Shown one piece after another: positions 8,208 to 17,019 of a stretch of DNA of 64,000 nucleotides. The first letter of the stretch is position 1. Each line of letters starts with the position of its first letter. The stretch spans positions 24,124-88,123 of IMG/VR virus record IMGVR_UViG_3300042475_005534; one strand, 5' to 3'. The notes below the pieces were generated by a model, which saw only the letters and a program-made list of their open reading frames with translations, was not told the origin of the DNA and did not search any database. Origin of the DNA: a virus. A program made the translations under genes and the position numbers.

Positions 8208-9893
8208 TCACACTCTTGCGAGTACAACCTTCTCCGGCTGGTGCTGATACTTGCCATCGCGGTCCTCGTAGGTGACATCACAGGGATCCCCCTCGAAAAA
8301 CAGGAGTTGACAGATCCCTTCATTGGCGTAGATGCGGCAGTCAGCCCCTGAGGAGTTGCTGAACTCCAGGGTGAGGTGGCCTTCCCAGCCGGCCTCGGCG
8401 GGAGTTGTGTTGAGAATGATACCGCAGTTCTTGACAAAGACTCCCGCAGACAGGGCAAAGTTTCCTGTCCTGGGAGCGGCGAGGCAGTAGGTTGGATGAA
8501 GACCAGGAACGCGGCGCACATTGCAAATCTTATGGTTTGCAGCCAGCGTTCCTGCCCGGAAGCCTTCGATGATGCTGTGGAACCGGCGAAAAGCGGAGCG
8601 ATCTACGCTCAGCATCCTGGCAGCTCCACGAATGGAACCCGTAGCCAGTAGTGCGTTCGTCAGACTTTCAGAAGTGACATCTTTTCGGCGGCGAAGCGCT
8701 CCCGCGCCAGCGTGTGCCACGGCCGACTGTTTGGCCCTGGCGTCTGGCTGAAGCCAGCGCTTCTTTCTTGCCTTAGCAAGGTTTTGACGGCTCTCTTCCG
8801 AGTCGAGATAAGGACGTCGTCCCTCTAGGGCCTTGCGCTTGCTCTCGTCACAGTGCAAGGCATTCAAGATTTTTTTCCGGTGTTGCGAATCCAACGCAAA
8901 CTTCTCCGCGCTTTTCCGGCCACCATGCAAATGCCTGAGATCTTCCTGGTTGTGAAGTCGCGTGTGCTGCGCTTGCGTCAACAATGCAAGGTTGTCCGGG
9001 TGATTGTTTGTCTTAATTCCGTCTCGATGATGGACGTGCAGATCTTCGCAGTCAAGGATATCCCTGGCGACCATCCGGTGAACCGATGTGCGTGCACCTC
9101 GCCTGTCACTTCCTTTGGAGGCCAGCGCCGAAGCGTGAACCGGATCGTAAACGCCGGGATAGCCGTGGTCCTCCCAGTCGTAGAAAGCGTGCAGGGAATC
9201 CCCAGGCTGGAGGTGCTGGGCCTCTTTCTCAGTACCGTCTCGAAGCAGGAATCCGTGGTCAGGCGTGCAATGAATCAATTCTCCGTTGTCCAGTTCAACT
9301 TCAAGAAGTTGGCTTTCCTCGATAAGACGCGGCGCAACCAATTCCTGAGCGATGATTCGACCGTCCAGGACTCCGAAGCCGTACAACCTTTCTCCAGCCT
9401 TTGCTTTGTCGATCAATTCCAGAAAGGTGAAATCTCCGTCAACAAGGCGAACCTTGGTGTCACCACTGAAGCAACGCGCATAAGTGCTCTTGCCCAGGCA
9501 GATGACCGTGACATTGGCTGGGACCTTGAGCTTTTCCAGGGCGACCCCGAGTCCGTAGGAGTGGGCCGGGAGAATGAAGTAGGCCCCATCACTGTCTGAG
9601 TGCAGGGCAGCAGGCTCCAGGTTGTCGGGGTTGAACCGCTTGGGGTCCATCACCGTGCCGGGTATATGGCGGAAGATCAGGAACTCCTTGGGCGAGAGAC
9701 GCAGGTCATAGCCGTAGGAGCTGCAGCCGTAGGACAGGGCCGGGACGGTGTCGATCTCCCAGACGACCTTGTCCAGTATGGGATCAAAGGAGTAGGGATG
9801 CCTCAGCTCAATGCGGCGTACCAGCTCCGGAGTGAACGGTTCGATCATCCCAGCAGAGGCCTGCTGCTTAATCCAGCGGTCGTTCTTCAGCAT
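8208..9893 (-). CDS. dcd: dCTP deaminase interrupted by an intein
   Basis: 561-residue precursor. The exteins are residues 1-140 and 490-561 and join as [22 protein letters not shown], then LTLEFSNSS. This is the dCTP deaminase family, which converts dCTP to dUTP for dTMP synthesis. LGKSTYAR holds the catalytic serine and arginine, and E510 in LEFSN is the expected general acid/base. The intein splits this active-site motif, a common insertion point. ATG at 9893 (leader TAAACCC) is favoured because it lies just after the previous stop. Whether it also has dUTPase activity cannot be told. Confidence 0.88.
   Translation of the reverse strand: MLKNDRWIKQQASAGMIEPFTPELVRRIELRHPYSFDPILDKVVWEIDTVPALSYGCSSYGYDLRLSPKEFLIFRHIPGTVMDPKRFNPDNLEPAALHSDSDGAYFILPAHSYGLGVALEKLKVPANVTVICLGKSTYARCFSGDTKVRLVDGDFTFLELIDKAKAGERLYGFGVLDGRIIAQELVAPRLIEESQLLEVELDNGELIHCTPDHGFLLRDGTEKEAQHLQPGDSLHAFYDWEDHGYPGVYDPVHASALASKGSDRRGARTSVHRMVARDILDCEDLHVHHRDGIKTNNHPDNLALLTQAQHTRLHNQEDLRHLHGGRKSAEKFALDSQHRKKILNALHCDESKRKALEGRRPYLDSEESRQNLAKARKKRWLQPDARAKQSAVAHAGAGALRRRKDVTSESLTNALLATGSIRGAARMLSVDRSAFRRFHSIIEGFRAGTLAANHKICNVRRVPGLHPTYCLAAPRTGNFALSAGVFVKNCGIILNTTPAEAGWEGHLTLEFSNSSGADCRIYANEGICQLLFFEGDPCDVTYEDRDGKYQHQPEKVVLARV
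8427..9473 (-). mobile_element. Intein with HNH homing endonuclease in dcd
   Basis: 349-residue in-frame insertion, residues 141-489 of the precursor. Block A begins [10 protein letters not shown]; block B is CTPDHGF (T210, H213); the end is [11 protein letters not shown] followed by Cys+1. Inside is an HNH nuclease ([17 protein letters not shown], near 286-302), then arginine/lysine-rich NUMOD-like repeats and a helix-turn-helix ([18 protein letters not shown]) likely used for DNA recognition. The penultimate residue is Lys, not the usual His, so C-terminal cleavage may rely on other residues. It should splice itself out and may home into intein-free dcd genes. Confidence 0.85.
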
Positions 9894-9897
9894 GGGT

Positions 9898-10134
9898 TTA
9901 GGGCACGTAGCCCATGACGATGCCCAGGGGAACGACCCCGATCCCAATAGCCCGGATCACAACCACGCCGCCCAGGGGGTCGAACGACGAGCCAGCAAGC
10001 TTGATGATGTTGCTGGTCCAGCCGTAGGAGCTACCGCCCACGATGGCAGCGAAGAGTAAGCCAACACCGATGCTCTGAAGGCGAAAGACAATCGAAGGAC
10101 CGCGGGCCATGGGGTGAAAGGATGGGGCTTTCAT
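9898..10134 (-). CDS. Small membrane protein
   Basis: 78 residues from ATG 10134 (70 if ATG 10110, which has the leader CTTTCACCCC). Two hydrophobic helices are visible: [20 protein letters not shown] and [20 protein letters not shown], joined by a short polar loop. It probably sits in the cytoplasmic membrane. Its stop lies 4 bases before the dcd start, so the two are likely co-transcribed. Function unknown; a holin-like role is possible but nothing specific supports it. Confidence 0.55.
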   Translation of the reverse strand: MKAPSFHPMARGPSIVFRLQSIGVGLLFAAIVGGSSYGWTSNIIKLAGSSFDPLGGVVVIRAIGIGVVPLGIVMGYVP

Positions 10135-10241
10135 TATGACCGCCACGGCAGGCAGTGGCAAGCAATTGGTGCTCGGGGGTGTAAGCACTTATACTCACTG
10201 CTCATTCGGTAGAATGCTTTTGACCTGAATGGAGCGTAAGC

Positions 10242-10532
10242 TTGCACAGGAAAGCAATCAATTGGTCAGGCACAGCACACATCCCCTGGGCGGCGCTGCT
10301 GCTTGGGCTGGCGCTAGGGCAGGCCGTTGCTGCAAATGCAGCACCCGAGGGGCACATGGTGCAGACACTGCGTTACGGGGACAGGCGCCACTGCGTCAAT
10401 GCTGGCGATCTATACGCCCCGGATCGATGGAAGCTGTGGCTGATTTGGGCTCCCAGGAGGGATTGCCAGGAAACGCCTGTAAATCTTGTCGCGCATCGCG
10501 GGGCTGTTGGCGTTTGGCACCCCTTCCAGTGA
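10242..10532 (+). CDS. Small secreted protein with signal peptide
   Basis: 96 residues from TTG, with GGAG 8 bases upstream. The N-terminus is a typical signal peptide: basic HRK, hydrophobic AALLLGLALGQAVAA and a likely cleavage after ANA. The mature part (about 64 residues) has two cysteines that could pair (RHCVNAG and RRDCQET). It is divergent from the small membrane protein gene and overlaps a possible minus-strand gene at its 3' half. Function unknown. Confidence 0.6.
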   Translation: MHRKAINWSGTAHIPWAALLLGLALGQAVAANAAPEGHMVQTLRYGDRRHCVNAGDLYAPDRWKLWLIWAPRRDCQETPVNLVAHRGAVGVWHPFQ

Positions 10533-10631
10533 ACGCCCCGGAACGTAAGGAGTGTCCACCCTGAAGCTAGGCCCCCCCGCAATGGCGTCTTGCAGGAGGG
10601 GCGCTACTTTAGGGCTGAATGCCATTCGCAT
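10410..10631 (-). CDS. Possible small protein overlapping a convergent gene
   Basis: 73 residues (MRMAFSPKVAPLLQDAIAGG...), starting 22 bases after the stop of the next minus-strand gene upstream. The amino-acid make-up looks protein-like, but 123 bases overlap the secreted plus-strand protein, so at least one 3' half may be a non-coding shadow. No motif recognised. Confidence 0.4.
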   Translation of the reverse strand: MRMAFSPKVAPLLQDAIAGGPSFRVDTPYVPGRSLEGVPNANSPAMRDKIYRRFLAIPPGSPNQPQLPSIRGV

Positions 10632-10652
10632 GGTTAATTGGGGGAGGTGTCC

Positions 10653-11096
10653 TCAATAGCCGCGAAGAAGACGTCTTTTTTGCTCTTCCCGATCCAACGC
10701 GCCACTACCCCCCTGAGCGAAAGTCTTTAAGTCATTGCCGCGGGCATATCGCCTCCAGGCCTCCTCCCCTGGACTGAGCTGTCCGGGGCGCGATGGAGCG
10801 CCTCCCCCGCCCCTCCCAAAGACAGCGTCATTGATTCGCTGTAAAGAATCAGGTGGAGCCACGTCGGGATTGAGGAAATCGGTAGCCCCTTTCACTACCC
10901 CGCCAAACAGTCGACGAGGGTCCATAGCAACTTCGTTACCGTCGTCAGGCATGTATGCGCCAAACTTGGCAGCGTTGAAGCCGTCTGGCCGTCCACCGCC
11001 CTTAGGGATCCCTCGCTGATAATCCTTGATTCGGTCGAGGTAAGGGCTTACGAAGTCACGCAAATTCATGAAGGGGTCAAGAATCCTGTAACCCAA
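10653..11096 (-). CDS. Hypothetical protein, glycine/proline-rich
   Basis: 147 residues from TTG 11096; ATG 11069 (MNLRDFVSPYLDRIKDYQRG) is the alternative. There is a glycine/proline-rich middle (GRGGGGAPSRPGQLSPG) and a basic end (DREEQKRRLLRGY). No domain is recognised. The composition resembles virion-associated proteins of the plus-strand block, but the gene sits downstream of the nuclease gene in a minus-strand group. Confidence 0.55.
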   Translation of the reverse strand: MGYRILDPFMNLRDFVSPYLDRIKDYQRGIPKGGGRPDGFNAAKFGAYMPDDGNEVAMDPRRLFGGVVKGATDFLNPDVAPPDSLQRINDAVFGRGGGGAPSRPGQLSPGEEAWRRYARGNDLKTFAQGGSGALDREEQKRRLLRGY

Positions 11097-11106
11097 TCAT
11101 AGTGAA

Positions 11107-11859
11107 CTAGGAAGCGAGGGCTAACGCTTCCTTCTCTAGTGCGACCAAGCGCTTGTATTCGGCGACCTTCTGCAGCCACTTGAAGCGGAAACTCCGCAAT
11201 TCATGGGGGCGCAGGATGAAGGACTGGACGGTCTCTGGAGTTGTGACCAACATGCCACCGAACTCGACATCGATGCCAAGGGTCTCTTCGATTGCGATGG
11301 AGTAGGCGCCGAGCTGGAGGCCGCACTTATTGAATTTCATCCAGCCAGAGAAGTGTGCTCGGTTCTCGTCCTTTGGGAAGTAGCGGCAATAGGGAGAGAC
11401 AGAGGATTTGACGTCAGCCAGCCAGGCGACGCCGCCTCTGAGGCCAACGATGTCAGGACATCCGGAGTAGCCGTGCTCGTGAGACCAGATCCTGGAGATG
11501 CCATCTTCTCCAGTGCAGAAGTCCCATTCCTTACGGAGCGGCTTTTCCGACCAGAGAAAGCCTTCGTAGCGATCGAGGTGCTGGGCAACACCCTCCCAGT
11601 AGGGCAGGAGGTCATCAGGCAGATTGACCTCCTTGCCACGGATGTAGTCTTCGCAGGCGGCGTGGATTGCCGTCCCTCGTTTCGCTGCTGCTTCTCTTGC
11701 GCCAGGGTTATTGAGATTCCATGCTTGGAGCCTCTGATTGGCTTTGGCTCCTGCTGTTTTTCCGAGAATGGAAGTTACCGAAGGGTAGACCCGATTGGGG
11801 TCATCTCCGGCCCTGTAATGCCGAACCCCGTTGATTTCGAATCGGGTCGGCGCTTGCAC
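11107..11859 (-). CDS. PD-(D/E)XK exonuclease, Cas4/RecB-like
   Basis: 250 residues. The RecB/Cas4-type nuclease pattern is clear: RGTAIHAACEDYI with H66, YSGCPDIVGL with D136, WLADVKSS with D149 and K151, then LQLGAYS with Q182 and Y186. Such enzymes are metal-dependent exonucleases used in phage recombination or replication. GTG 11859 is used, since a stop codon lies ten codons upstream and no ATG lies between. It groups with the replication and nucleotide genes on this strand. Confidence 0.78.
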   Translation of the reverse strand: MQAPTRFEINGVRHYRAGDDPNRVYPSVTSILGKTAGAKANQRLQAWNLNNPGAREAAAKRGTAIHAACEDYIRGKEVNLPDDLLPYWEGVAQHLDRYEGFLWSEKPLRKEWDFCTGEDGISRIWSHEHGYSGCPDIVGLRGGVAWLADVKSSVSPYCRYFPKDENRAHFSGWMKFNKCGLQLGAYSIAIEETLGIDVEFGGMLVTTPETVQSFILRPHELRSFRFKWLQKVAEYKRLVALEKEALALAS

Positions 11860-11970
11860 ATAGGAATTGATTTCCTTGAGTGTAACTAGATCTCATGGGG
11901 TGAAATTGCGAGCGGCTGATTCGGAAAGCAGGGCCGTCCAATCCGGAATGGAATCAGCTAGGAGCAGCTA

Positions 11971-12225
11971 TCACGGCAATGGCCCATAGGGCTCGTCGTC
12001 ACTGGCGTCAGCATCGACGGTCTCGATGTCCCTCCATTCGCCACAAAGCGCCCGCATGCATCCCTGGTACCATGTGAAGTATCCCTGGAGTTTTAGGTGC
12101 GTCCTGCCTTCCTCGGTCTGGAAGCGAGCCAGGCGGTAAGCGTCGGGCAAGGTTTTGTCGATAGTGGGCGCGCCAATTTGCATCAACATCTGGGAGTCTT
12201 CAGGTCCAGTAAGTGAAATCGTCAT
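11971..12225 (-). CDS. Hypothetical protein
   Basis: 84 residues (MTISLTGPEDSQMLMQIGAP...), with an acidic tail ending DADASDDEPYGPLP. The start ATG overlaps the previous stop as ATGA, which fixes it. Soluble; no domain recognised. Part of a chain of small coupled genes at 12-14.8 kb. Confidence 0.6.
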   Translation of the reverse strand: MTISLTGPEDSQMLMQIGAPTIDKTLPDAYRLARFQTEEGRTHLKLQGYFTWYQGCMRALCGEWRDIETVDADASDDEPYGPLP

Positions 12226-12539
12226 GGTGTTTCAGGGGTAGGTGAACAGGCAACTGGCAGGGCGCGTACAGCGTGAGCAAAGCTGATTAAGTCCCGACCG
12301 AGCGTGTGTGAACACATGCTGACAGGGATAAAGCCCGAGCCATAGTCGTCACCTCGCATATGGGGGAAGTGCTCACCCGCAAGGCGCATGATGTCGTCGT
12401 CCAGGGTGGGAGGTTTCTGGGCTTCTGCCCAGTAGGCCTCGATGTCGGCTCTCACGTCAGAAAATGCAATCGTACATAAATTTTTTCGGATGTCATTAAA
12501 ACGGGCTGATTCTAAATCAATTGTAGATCGGTCGGTCAT
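12222..12539 (-). CDS. Hypothetical protein
   Basis: 105 residues (MTDRSTIDLESARFNDIRKN...). It contains the stretch IMRLAGEHFPHMRGDDYGSG and is otherwise unremarkable. It is coupled to the downstream gene by ATGA and starts 6 bases after the upstream gene stop. Family not recognised; accessory gene of the 12-14.8 kb cluster. Confidence 0.6.
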   Translation of the reverse strand: MTDRSTIDLESARFNDIRKNLCTIAFSDVRADIEAYWAEAQKPPTLDDDIMRLAGEHFPHMRGDDYGSGFIPVSMCSHTLGRDLISFAHAVRALPVACSPTPETP

Positions 12540-12544
12540 GGTAG

Positions 12545-12946
12545 TTAAAAATCATCTGGATTGATGCCAATGGATTCAGCAAAATCGTCTAAATCTTGCG
12601 AATCTGAATCCCATAAAACTCGTCCGTTTTCTGTGATTTTCTTGGGAGAGGCATAGCCATCCATTGCTTCAGATAGCGCTTGAATTACGGCCATTCTCAC
12701 TGACTCACACGGGTTAGTCATTGAAGTCATGCATCTGATCTTGTGATAGACAACGCTCTTGCCTTCATCAGGCCTGATCTGCTTGTCAGGCACCGGCACG
12801 GGCGTTTGCTGTGGGCACCAGCGTGAACCAGGATGCTCAAGAATGGCTTTCGCCAAGGACGTGGCCTCCTGATCCGTGCAGTGCTCGCAAGACTCCTGAA
12901 TGATTTGGGCCAAACGAAAAATGTGGCCAACTTTGGGAGTAGTCAT
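12545..12946 (-). CDS. Hypothetical protein related to a module of the next gene
   Basis: 133 residues from ATG 12946 (leader TAAACCC). The N-terminal part (TPKVGHIFRLAQIIQES, then SLAKAILEHPGSRW) closely matches an internal module of the 357-residue protein upstream (PPRVGHILRLAEIIREV, ALAEAILSHPGSRW), so the two share a mobile module. A C-terminal acidic segment ends SIGINPDDF. Function unknown. Confidence 0.62.
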   Translation of the reverse strand: MTTPKVGHIFRLAQIIQESCEHCTDQEATSLAKAILEHPGSRWCPQQTPVPVPDKQIRPDEGKSVVYHKIRCMTSMTNPCESVRMAVIQALSEAMDGYASPKKITENGRVLWDSDSQDLDDFAESIGINPDDF

Positions 12947-12950
12947 GGGT

Positions 12951-14024
12951 TTACGGGCTCTCCTGGCTAGTTGGCACCGGCAGGGCGTAGTGGGGGAGCA
13001 CCTCGACACGCCGAATCTCTAGAGAATGTGGGCCGTCCTGTGAATACTCGGACAAATAGTGCTGGCCTTCGCTCAGTGCTTGGGCGTAGGTGGGAGCGGC
13101 TCCACCGGCCTGTTCTTCGTATTCATTGTTGAATACCGAGAACTCAAACCGCTCCGCCACGGGCGCGGGCTTGATGACGGGGCGGGCGTAGCGGACGAGG
13201 ACGGCGCTGCACAGATCGGCAACATCTTCAGCGCAGACGTTGCCGATCACCTGGACATCGGGTTCCCAGCCGAAGGCGCACTTTTGGACTGCCTTTGCAA
13301 TAGAGATGATACGCTCACTCGGCCCCTCCGGATCGGGCTGGGCTGTTCGCTGTTCGGCGCGGTTGAGGGAGGCCACAACCTCCTCAATCGGAACCATCAC
13401 GCCGTCACGAAGAATTGCTGCTCCATTACCGCAGATTCCTTCCGACCATTGCACAGCCGCCACCGGCTCAGGCTTGGCCAGGGCGGCGTGTGCCGAATCT
13501 TCCAGGCCTTTCAAATAACCCAGCCGCCGCTCTTCGGTGGGGTCGGAGTACGGCTGGGCCAGCTCGGCGCGGGTGCGCCAGCGGCTACCGGGATGACTCA
13601 AGATCGCCTCGGCCAACGCACCAGCGCCTTTATCGTGATTGCCGTCAACCTCGCGGATGATTTCAGCTAGGCGCAGGATATGGCCCACTCTGGGTGGAAG
13701 CCCCTCCGGCTCGGGCTGAGCCAGGGCGGACTTGAGCCGTTGCCTAATGTCCTGCCAAGCATCAAAAGCAGCATTATCCCTGTCATAAGGTTTTAAGCTA
13801 GAAAAGTTATAGCAACCTTCTCCATTGTTAAATGCCAAGACTTCGGCACAAAGCCCTCTCCAATGGGCAAGGCTCACCCCCTCCGGCTCGGGCTGGGCCA
13901 GCTCGGCGCGGGTGCGGGCGATCAGTTGTCTCATGCTTCGCTCAGTGTCACTTTGGACCGTATAGGTCAGCGCGTCGTCTAGGCGATCAGCCAGCTCAGC
14001 ACACCGGGCTTTCCAATCAGTCAT
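12951..14024 (-). CDS. Modular phage protein with AQPEPEG linkers
   Basis: 357 residues built from short modules joined by RAELAQPEPEG / KSALAQPEPEG / RTAQPDPEG linkers (near 40, 100 and 230). Modules include SLAHWRGLCAEVLAFNNGEG, the VGHILRLAEII..HPGSRW block shared with the adjacent gene, and a C-terminal YARPVIKPAPVAERFEF block. The linker DNA is itself repeated, so recombination between copies can shuffle modules. I recall similar AQPEP-linked proteins from Synechococcus phages. Function unknown. It overlaps the upstream gene by 8 bases. Confidence 0.68.
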   Translation of the reverse strand: MTDWKARCAELADRLDDALTYTVQSDTERSMRQLIARTRAELAQPEPEGVSLAHWRGLCAEVLAFNNGEGCYNFSSLKPYDRDNAAFDAWQDIRQRLKSALAQPEPEGLPPRVGHILRLAEIIREVDGNHDKGAGALAEAILSHPGSRWRTRAELAQPYSDPTEERRLGYLKGLEDSAHAALAKPEPVAAVQWSEGICGNGAAILRDGVMVPIEEVVASLNRAEQRTAQPDPEGPSERIISIAKAVQKCAFGWEPDVQVIGNVCAEDVADLCSAVLVRYARPVIKPAPVAERFEFSVFNNEYEEQAGGAAPTYAQALSEGQHYLSEYSQDGPHSLEIRRVEVLPHYALPVPTSQESP

Positions 14025-14610
14025 TTTTCAGATCCTCGGTTGTGATAGTAGATAACTGTTGAAGCAGGGTGGCGATGCGTTCGCGCTCCTCCAGCAATGG
14101 AATGGAATGCCAGTCCCGCAGTCGCCTGACCAGCTCTTCCACCTCTCCCTCCCCCACCTCCGGCTTGATGGCGGGACGGCCCCAGCGGGCGAGGACGGCC
14201 AACATCAGATCACTCAGTTCACAGTGGGCTGATTCCAGGCAGCCACCTCTCCGCAGCCACGTTGCCCATGGCTCCCTCGCAAAAGCAAAGCCAATTAGGT
14301 TTACGTGGTCCGGCGTCACCCCCTCCGGCTCGGGCTGGGCCAGGGCGTCGTCCGGGGCCCAGCCCCCCAGCTCGGCGGCGATGGCGTTTATCTTCCGAAG
14401 CATCCTGATCCGCTCAGTGAGAACCGCAACCTCAAGATCGCTACTCATGGGAGCTGGCTTGTCTTGCGCGAGTTGCTCTTCCAGGGCGAGAAGGGCTTCG
14501 GCAATAAGGACTACCTCAGGGCACTTGGGGCCTTCATGATCGGCCCGCATGTGATAAGCATCCAGTACCGCCTGAGCGGCGGGGGATAACTGTTTAGAAT
14601 CGTTGTCCAT
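14017..14610 (-). CDS. Modular phage protein with AQPEPEG linker
   Basis: 197 residues. It starts with LSPAAQAVLDAYHMRADHEG, has a coiled-coil-like segment (SSDLEVAVLTERIRMLRKIN), one ALAQPEPEG linker, and a LMLAVLARWGRPAIKP block followed by an acidic end. It shares the linker and the RWGRPAIKP/RYARPVIKP block with the neighbouring 357-residue protein. Translation is probably coupled: 17-base overlap upstream, 8-base downstream. Function unknown. Confidence 0.65.
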   Translation of the reverse strand: MDNDSKQLSPAAQAVLDAYHMRADHEGPKCPEVVLIAEALLALEEQLAQDKPAPMSSDLEVAVLTERIRMLRKINAIAAELGGWAPDDALAQPEPEGVTPDHVNLIGFAFAREPWATWLRRGGCLESAHCELSDLMLAVLARWGRPAIKPEVGEGEVEELVRRLRDWHSIPLLEERERIATLLQQLSTITTEDLKND

Positions 14611-14800
14611 GGTAATCGCAGGAAGAACAGTGGATTTTGTATTGAAGAGGGTTGGTTAAGAGTGCTCCGCTTGGGTCGGAGTCATATAGCTCCTCCCCGC
14701 AGACTGGGCAAGCGATTCCATTGAGACGCGGGCTACTAAGCAAAAAGGCCTTTGCTTGGTGCTTGCGATTGTGGTCATATAGTGAGATGAGGTCAGTCAC
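14594..14800 (-). CDS. Small zinc-ribbon protein
   Basis: 68 residues with CPVC (about 32-35) and CSSC (about 58-61), the two knuckles of a zinc ribbon, separated by a short hydrophilic stretch. Such small ribbons often mediate protein-nucleic acid or protein-protein contact. The ATG overlaps the stop of the protease gene (ATGA) and the 3' end overlaps the next start. Confidence 0.65.
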   Translation of the reverse strand: MTDLISLYDHNRKHQAKAFLLSSPRLNGIACPVCGEELYDSDPSGALLTNPLQYKIHCSSCDYHGQRF

Positions 14801-17019
14801 AGCTCTCGTAGCGATGAATATGGGTTGGGGGTGAATTGTTGGAATGGGTGATCAGCCGTAGCAAAACCGGTCTGGCCATACAACTTCAGATCTGCGATTT
14901 GCATCATGTTGCCATCCGCTCTAAGAGTTGGAAAGACTAGGCGATAACTATTAAATGCTGACAGCCCATCCATTGACACCAATGGTGCTTCCGTATGTCG
15001 CGCAGTGGGCAGCTGCAGCCCACCTGAGATGAGAAGATCCCAGGATCCGTTGCGCTGTCCATAGATCTGGTAAGAGGCAGGATCCCTGCCGGGCATGTCA
15101 TTTGCTGTAGTTATCCTGAACCCAGTGAGACGGGTTGCTGTTGAATATGAGAACTCAACACCTGACCGAGACCCCCCGATATTCAGGTACTTTGTTAAGG
15201 GATCATTATCAAAGGCGTTTTCTACCTGCTCGAACACCGGGGAAGCAGTGAAACCATCAAGATCCACCGCAGTGGTTCTTGATGGCGAGGGGAGAAGCCC
15301 TGGTGGCGCAGGGGCTGGCTTCGGCGGAACTGGCTCAGGGGCTGGTGTTGGAGGTGCTGGTGCCGGTGGCACAGGAGCAGGAGCAGGAGCAGGTGGCGCT
15401 GGAGTGGGAGCTGGCGAGCTGGATTGAGTGCCAAAAAGCTTAAGCTCGGCGATCTGCACGAACCAGTCTTGAACACGCACAGCCGTAAAGATGAGGCGGT
15501 ACTGCGTGAACAGGGACAGTTCGGGGAGCGTGACTGGTGCTGAGTCGGTCTGCCTGGCCTGTGGGAGCGACAGTGCACCCGAGCTGAGTATCTGCCAAGA
15601 GGAACCGTCGTTGGAACCCTCAAGGCGGTAGGCGGTCGGATCGTACTGGGGATTGTCGTGAGCTGAGGTGACGATGAACGACGTCAGGCGGTAGGGAACA
15701 TCGTATGTAAATGAGACGCCCGTGGTTCCGTTTCTTCCGTGGTTGTTGCGGTGTGTGGAACTTCTGTTGTTGTCGAACGCATTGCCCACCTGCCAGCCAC
15801 TGTCTACCAAGCCGTTGACGAAACCAGAGTTCAGGGGCGCGGGCAGGAGGTACGGGGTGGACGACGGCGGGGCTGGTGTTGGAGGTGCTGGTGCCGGTGG
15901 TGCAGGAGTAGGAGCAGGAGTGGGAGCAGGGGGTGGGGTTGGCACCGGAGCCGGTCTTGGAGGTACCGGGGCCGGTGTTGGAGCTGGAAAAACGCCAGTT
16001 GGTGGGGTTGCAAGGAATGCCGCTACATTCAGCCGACCGCCTGTCGCCGTTTTGCCCGCCAACGAGGCTGTTGGAGTGGTACTCGCTAGCAACGCTTCTC
16101 GAATCTGTTGAGCACTGGCGGTGGGATACTTACTGGCATAAAGTGCAATGGCTCCCGTAACATGCGGCGCCGCCATAGAACTGCCGCTCAGGGTTGTGTA
16201 ATTGTTCCCCGGCAGGGTGGAGTAAATACCAGACGCGGGTGCGCCAAGGTCTACCGTTGTCCTTCCATAATTAAATTGTTGATTCCCGTTGCTATCTAGT
16301 CCTGTTACAGAGATGACGGCTTCGTAACCGGCTCTCTGCAAGGTGCTTATCCCAGATGGGTAGGAGACATGAACATCACTGTCCCGACCGGCATTGCCGG
16401 CAGCCGCGACGAAGAGAATGCCCGCTTGCGCGGCTCTAACCATGGCGTCTTCCATCCATGGCCCAGTTCCACCTCCCCATGAGTTGTTACTGGCTACGAT
16501 GTTGAGACCATGACGACGCTTTAGATCCGTCAGGTAATCCAGGGCCAGCTTGACTCCATAGGTCGTTCCGCCCAAATTCCCCAGGAACTTGAGGGGGATA
16601 ATCTTCACGTTCCAGGCCACTCCAGCGACCCCTTCGCCATTGCCGCCAACAGCCCCGATAATTCCGGCTACATGGGTGCCGTGGCCGTCTTGGTGACCAT
16701 CGAAAGTCGTATTGTCATTGCGGTCGAAATCCCAGCCGCGAATATCATCAATGTAGCCGTTTCCATCATTATCAATTCCGTCTCCCTCTATTTCGAAGGG
16801 ATTGCGCCAGATATTCGCAGCCAAATCTGGGTGGGTATGATCAATTCCCGTATCAATAATTCCGATGTAAACATCCCTCGAACCCGTGTGGCCCGTTTTC
16901 CATGCTGCTTCGGCATTGGAGCCGAAGCCAGGGCCCATGCCCCATAAGTGGCCATTGGTGAGGGCGGGGTCATTGATGGTGACGTTGCTCGTGAAGAGCT
17001 GATCCTGTAGCGGTTTCAT
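14797..17019 (-). CDS. Subtilisin-like serine protease with two discoidin-like domains
   Basis: 740 residues. The peptidase S8 domain has the full triad: D56 in IGIIDTGID, H113 in DGHGTHVAG and S281 in SGSSMAAPHV, with oxyanion N209 in AAAGNA. There is no signal peptide and hardly any prodomain. Two F5/8-type (discoidin-like) domains of about 140 residues follow, joined by proline-rich PAPTPAP linkers. A closely similar discoidin-like domain occurs in the tail fibre at 61 kb, so the protease may bind the same surface or virion part. Coupled by ATGA on both sides. Virion maturation, host surface cleavage and intracellular roles are all possible. Confidence 0.85.
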   Translation of the reverse strand: MKPLQDQLFTSNVTINDPALTNGHLWGMGPGFGSNAEAAWKTGHTGSRDVYIGIIDTGIDHTHPDLAANIWRNPFEIEGDGIDNDGNGYIDDIRGWDFDRNDNTTFDGHQDGHGTHVAGIIGAVGGNGEGVAGVAWNVKIIPLKFLGNLGGTTYGVKLALDYLTDLKRRHGLNIVASNNSWGGGTGPWMEDAMVRAAQAGILFVAAAGNAGRDSDVHVSYPSGISTLQRAGYEAVISVTGLDSNGNQQFNYGRTTVDLGAPASGIYSTLPGNNYTTLSGSSMAAPHVTGAIALYASKYPTASAQQIREALLASTTPTASLAGKTATGGRLNVAAFLATPPTGVFPAPTPAPVPPRPAPVPTPPPAPTPAPTPAPPAPAPPTPAPPSSTPYLLPAPLNSGFVNGLVDSGWQVGNAFDNNRSSTHRNNHGRNGTTGVSFTYDVPYRLTSFIVTSAHDNPQYDPTAYRLEGSNDGSSWQILSSGALSLPQARQTDSAPVTLPELSLFTQYRLIFTAVRVQDWFVQIAELKLFGTQSSSPAPTPAPPAPAPAPVPPAPAPPTPAPEPVPPKPAPAPPGLLPSPSRTTAVDLDGFTASPVFEQVENAFDNDPLTKYLNIGGSRSGVEFSYSTATRLTGFRITTANDMPGRDPASYQIYGQRNGSWDLLISGGLQLPTARHTEAPLVSMDGLSAFNSYRLVFPTLRADGNMMQIADLKLYGQTGFATADHPFQQFTPNPYSSLREL

